Shown: one piece after another, positions 1-5,246 of the stretch
Position numbering within the stretch: the stretch's first letter is position 1
How the letters are laid out: every line of letters begins with the position of its first letter
Virus record (IMG/VR): IMGVR_UViG_3300025327_000016
Coordinates: 1 to 64,000 of that record
Source of the DNA: a virus
DNA length: 64,000 nt
Reading direction: 5' to 3' (one strand)
Notes under the pieces: model-generated
Seen by the model: the letters and a program-made list of their open reading frames with translations, nothing else
The model's database searches: none
Told to the model about the DNA's origin: nothing
Position numbers and translations under genes: made by a program

Positions 1-640
1 AGCATTACTAACAGCACGACGAACAGCATTACCAATAGCACCACCAACAGCATCACCAACAGTACTATCAACAACATCACTAACAACATCACTAACAGCA
101 CCACGAACAGCATTATCAACAGCATTACGAACAGCTCTACGAACAGCATCATCAACAGCTATCCCAACAGCATTAAAAACAGCACTACCAACAGCATTAT
201 CAACAGCACTACCAACAGCCCTACCAACAGCATTACCAACAGCATTAAAAACAGCACTACCAACAGCATTATCAACAGCTATCCCAACAGCACTACTAAC
301 AGCATTATCAACAGCATTACCAACAGCATTACCAACAGCATCACCAACAGTACTACTAACAGCATCATCAACAGCTATCCCAACAGCATTACCAACAGCA
401 TTACTAACAGCACGACGAACAGCATTACCAATAGCACCACCAACAGCATCACCAACAGTACTATCAACAACATCACTAACAACATCACTAACAGCACCAC
501 GAACAGCATTATCAACAGCATTATCAACAGCATTACGAACAGCTCTACGAACAGCATTATCAACAGCTATCCCAACAGCACTACTAACAGCATCATCAAC
601 AGCACTACCAACAGCACTACTAACAGCATCATCAACAGCA
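1..640. repeat. 12-bp tandem repeat array with a 396-bp higher-order period
   Basis: About 53 units of the pattern AACAGCATTACC (plus strand) follow one another without a break in phase. Most variation falls in the six bases after AACAGC. The first 120 bases recur at 397-516 without a change that I can find; after that the second copy carries one extra 12-bp unit. This points to recent expansion by slippage or unequal recombination. The array codes for the Ala-Val protein on the minus strand. Confidence 0.9.
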
Positions 641-708
641 CTATAATACACAATACCTAATTCGTCTGTTCCTGAACCCGTAGGCCCCTTATATGGTTCA
701 GATAGCAT
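1..708 (-). CDS. Ala-Val tetrapeptide-repeat protein (partial, runs off window)
   Basis: The minus frame is open for 236 codons from the ATG at 706-708 to the window edge, so the C-terminus is missing. A strong AGGAGG ribosome binding site lies 9 nt upstream. A short unique N-terminus (MLSEPYKGPTGSGTDELG...) is followed by about 53 copies of a four-residue unit, Ala-Val-x-x, where x-x is mostly DN, DD, SS, GN, RR or RN. Each unit is one 12-bp DNA repeat. The plus strand is also open across the array, but it has no start codon or ribosome binding site, and all neighbouring genes are on the minus strand, so I chose minus. I see no catalytic motif. Function unknown; the repeat suggests an elongated or fibrous protein. 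Confidence 0.72.
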   Translation of the reverse strand, partial: MLSEPYKGPTGSGTDELGIVYYSAVDDAVSSAVGSAVDDAVSSAVGIAVDNAVRRAVRNAVDNAVDNAVRGAVSDVVSDVVDSTVGDAVGGAIGNAVRRAVSNAVGNAVGIAVDDAVSSTVGDAVGNAVGNAVDNAVSSAVGIAVDNAVGSAVFNAVGNAVGRAVGSAVDNAVGSAVFNAVGIAVDDAVRRAVRNAVDNAVRGAVSDVVSDVVDSTVGDAVGGAIGNAVRRAVSNA

Positions 709-760
709 AACATTACACCTCCTTAAGATTAAAAGATAACAAAGACTAAAAGATAATAGT

Positions 761-1015
761 TTAACTATAACTTTTAATGCGAGTAATTACATCGAGAATG
801 CCCTCACTATCATGTATATGTTCAAAGATATAACTCTTAACTTCATGAGGTTGTAGCATTTTTAGAATACAATGTTCTGACGGTGATATACCTAGTCTTG
901 CGGCTTCTATTCCATGTGCCCACACTTGAAACCAGAAACGTTTAAACTGTAATCTAAAGTGCATCTCCTCAATACTTTCTCTAGCATATTTTAAGAATTG
1001 ATCATCACTAGCCAT
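761..1015 (-). CDS. Hypothetical protein, 84 aa
   Basis: ATG at 1013-1015 follows an AGAGGTG ribosome binding site. The product is a soluble, probably helical protein with an aromatic-rich centre (FKRFWFQVWAHG) and a region LGISPSEHCILKML. I recognise no family. It is the last complete gene before the repeat protein on the minus strand and lies about 20 nt after the next upstream gene, so it is probably part of the same operon. Confidence 0.7.
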   Translation of the reverse strand: MASDDQFLKYARESIEEMHFRLQFKRFWFQVWAHGIEAARLGISPSEHCILKMLQPHEVKSYIFEHIHDSEGILDVITRIKSYS

Positions 1016-1033
1016 TTATACACCTCTATGTTC

Positions 1034-1321
1034 TTAATTAATCTTCCAATCATGGAAGCCAAGTAAATTCTTGGCTCTATTTAAAAACTCATATTTATTT
1101 TCATCTTCTATCTTTAGATATAGTCCAACAACTAACCAGCATGCCCAATGATGAATATTATTACCAAATTCATCAATAGGTGGCATTTTTTTTACATACT
1201 CAAGAATCTTATAGATATTCGTTTTATCTTTTGCTGGCATCATAAGGCGGTTATATGTATTTATATCATATTGTTGAGCGCCTAGTGCCAATAGAAGAGC
1301 TGTATTGATTTTTAACACCAT
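1034..1321 (-). CDS. Hypothetical protein, 95 aa
   Basis: ATG at 1319-1321 is preceded by GAAAGGAAAAG, a usable ribosome binding site. The protein starts with a short hydrophobic stretch (INTALLLALGAQ), followed by a basic, helical middle and an aromatic patch (HHWACWLVVGLYLKIED). I see no signal cleavage site or known motif. It sits in the minus-strand run of small accessory genes. Confidence 0.65.
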   Translation of the reverse strand: MVLKINTALLLALGAQQYDINTYNRLMMPAKDKTNIYKILEYVKKMPPIDEFGNNIHHWACWLVVGLYLKIEDENKYEFLNRAKNLLGFHDWKIN

Positions 1322-1353
1322 CTTTTCCTTTCATATCCATAGCGTATTGAAAC

Positions 1354-1644
1354 TTACTTACTCTTTCCCTTCCCAAGCTTATGTACTTTCACTTCGAAAT
1401 CTTTATATATTTGAAACTCCAATTGTACACCATTAGCCCATGATGGTTCGTCCTTATTGGGTGCGTTAAAACATAGTTCGGTATTTTTAACACAACTATT
1501 TAATGCACTTAAACCACCAGCAAAGACAGGTGAAAAACTAATATAGAAGTTGGTGGAATATCTGTCTTCTTCTTTGATATTAAACCAACGAAATAGTAGG
1601 GATTGAAGTTCTCCATCATGTAATCTTATATCCGTGTTAATCAC
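1354..1644 (-). CDS. Hypothetical protein, 96 aa
   Basis: GTG start at 1642-1644 with AAAGGGA just upstream. The start overlaps the end of the preceding gene by 8 nt, which suggests translational coupling. The protein contains LLFRWFNIKEEDRYSTNFYISF and ends in a Lys-rich tail (VHKLGKGKSK). No family recognised. The 8-nt ATTGAAAC that touches its stop codon resembles the end of the CRISPR-like repeats further right, but is probably chance. Confidence 0.65.
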   Translation of the reverse strand: MINTDIRLHDGELQSLLFRWFNIKEEDRYSTNFYISFSPVFAGGLSALNSCVKNTELCFNAPNKDEPSWANGVQLEFQIYKDFEVKVHKLGKGKSK

Positions 1645-1918
1645 TTCCCTTTCTATATCTTATTTCACAACATGGGTCGCCTATAGAATAAATATGTTCT
1701 GTAATTTTACATGACTTGCAGCGCCATAATTCATATGTTTTATTATGCTCTAAATCATGAACCTGTGCCAGCTTACGATCAAGTATCCACTGGCTACCTT
1801 CTAGCAATACTAGACCTATATGGTTGCCGTTGGAACATTCTATGGTTAATACTATATGCCCCAACTTAGTATGTTCCATCAGTAATATTGCTTCTGCCTG
1901 TTTATCAGCTGTTAACAT
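1637..1918 (-). CDS. Hypothetical protein with C-terminal cysteine cluster
   Basis: ATG at 1916-1918 with a strong AGGAGG ribosome binding site. The 93-aa protein has a beta-rich first half and a C-terminal half with CKSC and, about 15 residues later, CC (GDPCCEIRYR). This spacing could bind one zinc ion. It lies 3 nt after the zinc-finger-like gene at 1922-2140 and overlaps the next gene by 8 nt. Role unknown; binding to nucleic acid or protein would be the usual guess for such a motif. Confidence 0.7.
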   Translation of the reverse strand: MLTADKQAEAILLMEHTKLGHIVLTIECSNGNHIGLVLLEGSQWILDRKLAQVHDLEHNKTYELWRCKSCKITEHIYSIGDPCCEIRYRKGSD

Positions 1919-1921
1919 GAT

Positions 1922-2140
1922 CTATTCCTCCTTTTTCTCTGCTTTCTCTGCCATATCTGTCTGTCTAGTGGGAGACAGTTGTTTGGCGGTCTCATACCTA
2001 CATTCTTCACAAGCACCTATATCATACTCTCCTTTCAACTTATTATCACACATAATACAAATTCCCTTAAATCCTTCATAACAATCCATACATATATTGT
2101 TAGAAAAAACCTCACCTATCGCGCAAATCTCACAAAGCAT
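1922..2140 (-). CDS. Small zinc-finger protein with four CxxC pairs
   Basis: The 72-aa product contains CEIC at residues 3-6, CMDC near 17-20, CIMC near 28-31 and CEEC near 44-47, followed by a charged tail (AEKAEKKEE). Four CxxC knuckles predict two zinc sites, as in treble-clef or rubredoxin-like folds. The ribosome binding site (GGGTGGTG) overlaps the end of the upstream membrane-protein gene. Such proteins are common in phage accessory arms; the target is unknown. Confidence 0.75.
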   Translation of the reverse strand: MLCEICAIGEVFSNNICMDCYEGFKGICIMCDNKLKGEYDIGACEECRYETAKQLSPTRQTDMAEKAEKKEE

Positions 2141-2143
2141 GTC

Positions 2144-2386
2144 TTATACACCACCCTTTCTTGAAACAGAACCTAATATATTTTGAATCGCTTTATACAT
2201 ACCCGCTATTATCAGTATACCTAGTACTAGAAGTACTAGGTGGGGGCAAATAATCCACCCAAACATAATACATCCCACTATTAACATAAATATTCCTATC
2301 CCTTTCCCAAGAGGATCATCTTTACCTCCTATCTTCAATATCAACCAACCCATCACTACGAATAATAAAGGTACTAACCATTTCAT
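2144..2386 (-). CDS. Small membrane protein, 80 aa
   Basis: ATG at 2384-2386 with a strong AGGAGGTT ribosome binding site. Three hydrophobic segments are visible: residues 3-18, about 31-46 and about 48-65, with a basic loop between the first two (KIGGKDDPLGKG) and a basic C-terminus. It is similar in layout and length to the gene at 5247-5450, so the two are probably paralogues. No holin or known transporter signature is evident. It carries a perfect 9-bp hairpin with a 3-nt loop at 2220-2240. Confidence 0.72.
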   Translation of the reverse strand: MKWLVPLLFVVMGWLILKIGGKDDPLGKGIGIFMLIVGCIMFGWIICPHLVLLVLGILIIAGMYKAIQNILGSVSRKGGV

Positions 2387-2425
2387 GATTTAACCTCCTA
2401 TTCTTCCGTTAACAGCACCATCAAC

Positions 2426-2465
2426 AGTAGAAAAATGAGACCTGATTAATAAGGGATTGAAACTT
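2426..2465 (+). repeat. Solitary CRISPR-repeat-like unit, copy 1
   Basis: A 40-nt sequence ending in AAGGGATTGAAAC plus two bases. It differs from copy 2 (3453-3492) at two positions. The ATTGAAAC end is the classic 3' end (crRNA 5' handle) of many type I and type III CRISPR repeats. There is no array: the next copy is about 1 kb away. It lies in the gap between two minus-strand genes, and its CRISPR-sense strand is the plus strand. A 17-bp fragment of the 12-bp repeat (2411-2427) abuts it. Confidence 0.7.
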
Positions 2466-2468
2466 AAT

Positions 2469-2651
2469 TTATTCATTGATACCCTTCCCTTCTTTTTCAG
2501 AAATGTTTATAGACGAGAGAACTGGAGATATTGAAGAAGATTCAAATACTCTATCAGAGTATTCAAGAGCAATACTTTCTGCAGATGAAAAATTATTTGC
2601 TTTTACCGTAAATGTTACAGGATAAACTATTGTAACTTCATATAAATTCAT
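2469..2651 (-). CDS. Hypothetical protein, 60 aa
   Basis: I place the start at ATG 2649-2651, 4 nt after the stop of the upstream gene, which suggests coupled translation. A longer reading starting at 2852 only shadows the upstream gene in another frame. The product begins MNLYEVTIVYPVTFTVKANN and continues as a short acidic, Ser-rich protein. The first part looks like two or three beta strands. No family recognised. It is one of three genes bracketed by the CRISPR-like repeats. Confidence 0.6.
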   Translation of the reverse strand: MNLYEVTIVYPVTFTVKANNFSSAESIALEYSDRVFESSSISPVLSSINISEKEGKGINE

Positions 2652-2655
2652 TGTT

Positions 2656-2877
2656 TTACCACATATCCTTTCTTTTTGTGCGCTCCTGTTCGAGCGCACC
2701 AACCACCTTATTAAACTTATCTTCGGCTGGAAGCCGAAGATGATCAAACCTTTCCTCCAACATCCCCTGTTCTTCAGGGGATAATACATACCCCTGAGCG
2801 AGCTTCTGATGGAGCTCGTGACGAACGATCTCCTCTTCGGAGACCGTTTCAAAATATCTAATTTTGCTTTTTATCAT
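2656..2877 (-). CDS. Hypothetical helical protein, 73 aa
   Basis: ATG at 2875-2877 is chosen over the in-frame start at 2937 because GGGAGGTGT lies just upstream. The protein is charged and helical (EEEIVRHELHQKLAQGYVL; LEQERTKRKDMW). Its coding DNA contains several perfect hairpins: 2678-2699 (8 bp), 2719-2741 (10 bp, 3-nt loop) and 2762-2782 (8 bp), which begin the hairpin-rich zone. Function unknown. Confidence 0.68.
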   Translation of the reverse strand: MIKSKIRYFETVSEEEIVRHELHQKLAQGYVLSPEEQGMLEERFDHLRLPAEDKFNKVVGALEQERTKRKDMW

Positions 2878-2881
2878 ACTT

Positions 2882-3259
2882 CTACACCTCCCTAAATTGA
2901 ATAAATTTAAAGATGGCGGTCTTTTCGACCGTACCATCCGTCAATATTTTCTCTACCGCCTCGCGGCGGGAGGTAGATACTACTACTTTATACCCTAACT
3001 CTTTACACATATGAGTTAAAGTATAAAATAACGATTGTTCCCCCATTACATGGAGGATTACTTGAGAGGGGGATAACCCCTTAATATCAAGGATCTCTCC
3101 TATCTGATACATCATATCCATAGCTAACTTACTAATCCCCTCCTTGTCTAAGGAGGGGTCAACTTGCGGAAACGGCATATCTAATATATCCCCTTTTACC
3201 CCTTCTCTTTGTTCTATTGACCATTTCCCATATGGGTGGTTGCTGATATTAATAAACAT
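2882..3259 (-). CDS. Small Rossmann-like protein, possible type III CRISPR accessory/ring-nuclease relative
   Basis: ATG at 3257-3259 follows AAAGGAAGTGT; the longer in-frame start at 3376 has no ribosome binding site. The 125-aa protein begins MFINISNHPYGKWSIEQREG, has a DMPFPQVDP segment, then alternating strands and helices with HVMGEQSLFYTLTHMCKELG and VVVSTSRREAVE, ending FKFIQFREV. The fold pattern is Rossmann-like. From memory, this opening and the GE...Y.L...G motif recall small proteins found beside type III CRISPR systems (CARF-type, Csx20-like), but I cannot confirm this. It is the first gene downstream (minus sense) of CRISPR-like copy 2, which makes an anti-CRISPR role worth testing. 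The existence of the gene is firm; the function is a hypothesis. Confidence 0.7.
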   Translation of the reverse strand: MFINISNHPYGKWSIEQREGVKGDILDMPFPQVDPSLDKEGISKLAMDMMYQIGEILDIKGLSPSQVILHVMGEQSLFYTLTHMCKELGYKVVVSTSRREAVEKILTDGTVEKTAIFKFIQFREV

Positions 3260-3452
3260 ATTTACACTTCCTTTCTTTATCCATAATATCCACCTAAACA
3301 ATACAAACTTAGGTGGTCTTACCAAGATACATAACAGGATGCTTGCACACCGTATGCAAAACACCCTGTCATCCACAGACTTATCTTCCCCACGAACAGA
3401 AAAGGGCAGGTGGTAGATATCCTACCCGCCCACTCTCATCTTCCGTAGAAAA
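3260..3452. other. Leader region with hairpins, no gene
   Basis: This stretch upstream (minus sense) of the Rossmann-like gene holds an 8-bp hairpin with an 11-nt loop at 3290-3316, an imperfect hairpin near 3331-3375 (CAGGATGCTTGCA paired with TGCAAAACACCCTG), and a GGGCAGGTGGTAG / CCTACCCGCCC hairpin around 3405-3431. I see no open reading frame with a ribosome binding site. It may be the structured leader of the gene at 2882-3259. Confidence 0.5.
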
Positions 3453-3492
3453 AGTAGAAAAATGAGACCTGATCAGTAAGGGATTGAAACTT
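3453..3492 (+). repeat. Solitary CRISPR-repeat-like unit, copy 2
   Basis: It matches copy 1 at 38 of 40 positions; the only changes are TAA to CAG in the middle (two substitutions). Both copies are preceded by CTTCCGT within 50 nt. On the plus strand the unit is followed by a 12-nt T run (3505-3516), which would suit the end of a short transcript. It lies between the minus-strand terminator at 3519-3550 and the leader of the next gene, so it is not inside a protein gene. Confidence 0.7.
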
Positions 3493-3518
3493 TACGCCTT
3501 CTTTCTTTTTTTTTTTGA

Positions 3519-3550
3519 ATTAAAAAAAGCCGAGGGCTAATGCCCTCGGC
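3519..3550 (-). terminator. Intrinsic terminator, minus strand
   Basis: Perfect 9-bp stem (GCCGAGGGC / GCCCTCGGC, loop of 4) at 3529-3550, followed in the minus direction by seven U residues (the A run at 3522-3528). It lies just after the stop codon of the gene at 3561-3926. Confidence 0.75.
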
Positions 3551-3551
3551 T

Positions 3552-3894
3552 AAATCAAGCCTAGAAACTAGGCTTGATTTTTCCAGGAGCCTTTTTAGGC
3601 TCCTGGAGGAGCTCACTCACGCGAGCTCCTCCGTACCGTCCAAACTGGACGGTGTAGAGTTTGAACTCTTCACCGTCCTTTATTGTAATCCACGGGGACG
3701 GGTTCCCCGTGTCCCTGGGACCAAGTCCGATCCCAGTCCAGACGCACGCATCTGGGCTGAGATCAAAGATCTCAGCCAGCTCTCCTGTAATAATTACAGG
3801 AGAGCTTACGCTCCCTTTCTCAGCATTAAATCTTTCTATTAGCTCGCCCAAAGGGCGAGCCAATAAACCCTTAGCGAGCCCGATAAGGCTCGCT
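3552..3894. repeat. Chain of back-to-back perfect hairpins inside a coding sequence
   Basis: Perfect stems follow each other almost without gaps: 3552-3580 (13 bp, loop AAA), 3583-3606 (10 bp), 3607-3630 (8 bp), 3635-3653 (8 bp), 3691-3711 (8 bp), 3715-3736 (6 bp), 3755-3777 (10 bp, loop AAA), 3778-3806 (29-bp odd palindrome), 3842-3860 (8 bp, loop AAA) and 3873-3894 (8 bp). Together they cover most of the gene at 3561-3926. Both arms of each stem are coding. See findings. Confidence 0.9.
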
Positions 3895-3926
3895 TCTTTT
3901 TTCCCTTTAACTTCTATAAAGCTCAT
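3561..3926 (-). CDS. Hypothetical protein, 121 aa, encoded by hairpin-chain DNA
   Basis: ATG at 3924-3926 has an excellent AAAGGAGGTAAAAAA ribosome binding site. The protein has a plausible soluble composition: a basic N-terminus (VKGKKEASLIGLAKGLL), a middle with PVIITGELAEIFDLSPDACVWTG, and a basic C-terminus (LLQEPKKAPGKIKPSF). The LAEIFDLSPD segment could be a short helix-turn-helix-like element, but this is weak. The gene is bounded by a terminator downstream and a large hairpin upstream. Its DNA is markedly more GC-rich than the structural genes. Confidence 0.68.
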   Translation of the reverse strand: MSFIEVKGKKEASLIGLAKGLLARPLGELIERFNAEKGSVSSPVIITGELAEIFDLSPDACVWTGIGLGPRDTGNPSPWITIKDGEEFKLYTVQFGRYGGARVSELLQEPKKAPGKIKPSF

Positions 3927-3944
3927 TTTTTTACCTCCTTTTGG

Positions 3945-4082
3945 CAGCAGCTAGATGCCTGCTGCCTTGGATATTGTAGGTGCACATGGGGCAGACAAGG
4001 AACTGAATTGTCAAGATACGCTGTTTGTCTTGACAATGTCTGCCCCATGTGCTTTGCTTTTTAAGGCAGCAGGCAGCTGCTG
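3945..4082. promoter_or_regulatory. Large compound inverted repeat in the leader of the 3561-3926 gene
   Basis: Three nested perfect stems share one axis: 13 bp at 3956-3968/4063-4075 (extended by 7 bp at 3945-3951/4076-4082 across a 4-nt bulge), 16 bp at 3982-3997/4037-4052, and 9 bp at 4008-4016/4028-4036. It lies about 20 nt upstream of the ribosome binding site of the gene on the minus strand. It could be a regulatory RNA leader, a protein-binding cruciform or a replication element; the sequence does not decide. Confidence 0.75.
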
Positions 4083-4751
4083 ACTAAAAGAAAGAGGTAA
4101 AGAGATGAGGAGAAGTAAGGGGAAGAAAGAGGCATGAGACAGAGGGAAGCTAAAGAGGGGGGCTCGAGGAGGCGAGTTGATGGTGGCACCTCCCCTCCCT
4201 CTTTTAGGTGTTGTAGCTGGAGAGCAGAGGGGGTTTAGCCCCTCTGGTCGGGACACTATTATTACAACATCAAGGTTAGTGGGGGGGAATAGTATCCTCA
4301 TGTATAGGCTATCAACTTATACTATAAGGTTAAGTTGGATAGGGAAGAGGGGCCGAAGGCCCCTGATGGGAGCACTAAGAGGTTCTTTAAGGGTTATATA
4401 TGAGGCATAAAATAACTCCCTATATAAGCCTTGAAAGAAAACCCTGGATTAAAGCCATTTGTTTTTGAGAGATGAGTACCAATAAGGTGGTTTTTAAGAA
4501 TGGCTCTACCATTGACTTGAGACTACCTCAGCTACAGGGAACGACATCTAAAGGACAGGCAAAAAATGGCTCTGCTACGTGGTCAAAAACTGGCGTGGCT
4601 ATTGGATGTGGTTTTTCAAACGGATGTTGTATTATCAACGTTGGGCGCCGAAGGCGTAGTAGATAAGGGTAGGTTGGAATAGGAATAGACAAGGGGAGCC
4701 GAAGGCTTGAGGTAAGAGGAAGTAGGGAGGGGGGTGCGAAGCACCCCTGTT
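4083..4751. other. Structured, probably non-coding stretch with GAA-loop hairpins
   Basis: From 4083 to about 4180 the plus strand is very purine-rich. Short hairpins with a GAA loop follow at 4348-4364 (7 bp), near 4647 (CGCC-GAA-GGCG), near 4699 (AGCC-GAA-GGCT) and 4731-4747 (7 bp), plus an 8-bp stem at 4225-4246. Two plus-strand ORFs (4177-4410 with GAGGAGG upstream; 4472-4666 with a weak site) are possible, but have unconvincing composition and lack family features. No minus-strand gene with a ribosome binding site was found here. Confidence 0.45.
4472..4666 (+). CDS. Doubtful small ORF, 64 aa
   Basis: ATG at 4472 with a weak GAGAG site 1-2 nt upstream. The N-terminal half (MSTNKVVFKNGSTIDLRLPQ) reads like real coding sequence and vaguely recalls the FKNG...I stretch of the terminase in this window, but the similarity is too short to rely on. 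The C-terminus (VGRRRRSR) comes from one of the GAA-loop hairpins. It is on the opposite strand to the surrounding accessory genes. It may be a gene remnant. Confidence 0.25.
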   Translation: MSTNKVVFKNGSTIDLRLPQLQGTTSKGQAKNGSATWSKTGVAIGCGFSNGCCIINVGRRRRSR

Positions 4752-4797
4752 GGGAGGAAAAAGGGGAGCGGTAGAGCTAAACAAGCCTCTACCGCTC
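4752..4797 (-). terminator. Intrinsic terminator, minus strand
   Basis: Perfect 12-bp stem (4764-4775/4786-4797, loop of 10) followed on the minus strand by CCTTTTT. It lies 7 nt after the stop codon of the small zinc-ribbon gene at 4804-4983. Confidence 0.65.
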
Positions 4798-4803
4798 CGA
4801 AGA

Positions 4804-4983
4804 CTACGAGTAATCCTCGTAGTCGTCTTCCAGGGGGCAGGCTATTACCCACCCCCAATCGTATGCACAATCAACGCATACGCCCATCTCCTGACAAGAT
4901 GTCAGGAGACCTACTTCTCCACATACAGTGCAGAAGTCTATATCATCAACTTCCACCATAGAAGTTGATGATAATATTCTCAT
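4804..4983 (-). CDS. Small zinc-ribbon-like protein, 59 aa
   Basis: ATG at 4981-4983 with a near-perfect AAAGGAGGTGAAAT ribosome binding site. The product has CTVC at residues 18-21, CVDC at about 36-39, further Cys at about 30 and 49, and an acidic tail (LEDDYEDYS). Two CxxC pairs predict a zinc ribbon. The coding DNA is largely hairpin: 4802-4824 (9 bp), 4860-4882 (7 bp), 4887-4909 (9 bp) and 4941-4973 (13 bp). It ends at an intrinsic terminator. Function unknown. Confidence 0.72.
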   Translation of the reverse strand: MRILSSTSMVEVDDIDFCTVCGEVGLLTSCQEMGVCVDCAYDWGWVIACPLEDDYEDYS

Positions 4984-4999
4984 ATTTCACCTCCTTTCT

Positions 5000-5218
5000 T
5001 TAGTTGTTTGTTGAGACGTGACTTAGATACCATATCCAGTCACATCTTATTAGGGCTCCATCATACAATCTGGGCAAATAAAGTGCCCAGATTGCTTTCA
5101 GGATACAACCCTTTATTACTTCAGGGTTGTATCCTAGATCACTAACCCATTCTGGGTTAGTGATAAACATCATTCGTGCGCTGTACTGACAGCGCACGAA
5201 CTTAAACAAGTATTCCAT
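5000..5218 (-). CDS. Hypothetical protein, 72 aa
   Basis: ATG at 5216-5218 with GAAAGGAGGG upstream. The product is a compact aromatic protein (MEYLFKFVRCQYSARMMF; YNPEVIKGCILKAIWALYLPRLYDG). No family recognised. Its coding DNA is made of four large, nearly adjacent perfect hairpins: 5066-5094 (11 bp), 5100-5135 (13 bp), 5138-5164 (12 bp, 3-nt loop) and 5173-5200 (12 bp, 4-nt loop). Each arm encodes a different peptide, so the structure constrains the protein. Confidence 0.7.
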   Translation of the reverse strand: MEYLFKFVRCQYSARMMFITNPEWVSDLGYNPEVIKGCILKAIWALYLPRLYDGALIRCDWIWYLSHVSTNN

Positions 5219-5246
5219 TAATATCCCTCCTTTCTAATCTAGCAAG

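Noticed and set aside
375-563. Minus-strand ORF rich in Leu, Met and Val within the repeat array
   Set aside because: It is a different phase of the same 12-bp repeat, has no ribosome binding site and is broken by stops at each TATCCC unit.
1-660. Plus-strand open frame of Asn-Ser-x-Thr repeats
   Set aside because: It has no start codon in the window and no ribosome binding site, while the minus frame has both plus a unique N-terminus and agrees with its neighbours.
1346-1353. ATTGAAAC next to a stop codon, as a third CRISPR-like repeat
   Set aside because: Only 8-11 nt match the repeat end and the rest of the unit is absent; chance is sufficient.
2426-3492. A true CRISPR array
   Set aside because: There are only two repeat units with about 1 kb of genes between them, no spacers and no cas genes.
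4008-4036. TTGACA on both strands inside the large hairpin as promoters
   Set aside because: No -10 sequence lies at the right distance on either strand.
4011-4301. Minus-strand ORF of 96 aa rich in Pro, Leu and Ser
   Set aside because: No ribosome binding site, and its composition only reflects the purine-rich opposite strand and the large hairpin.
4177-4410. Plus-strand ORF of 77 aa with GAGGAGG upstream
   Set aside because: The site is good, but the composition is odd, the strand differs from neighbours and part of the frame is made of hairpin arms; kept only as a remark.
4616-4870. Minus-strand ORF of 84 aa
   Set aside because: It overlaps the better supported zinc-ribbon gene at 4804-4983 in another frame and crosses a terminator.
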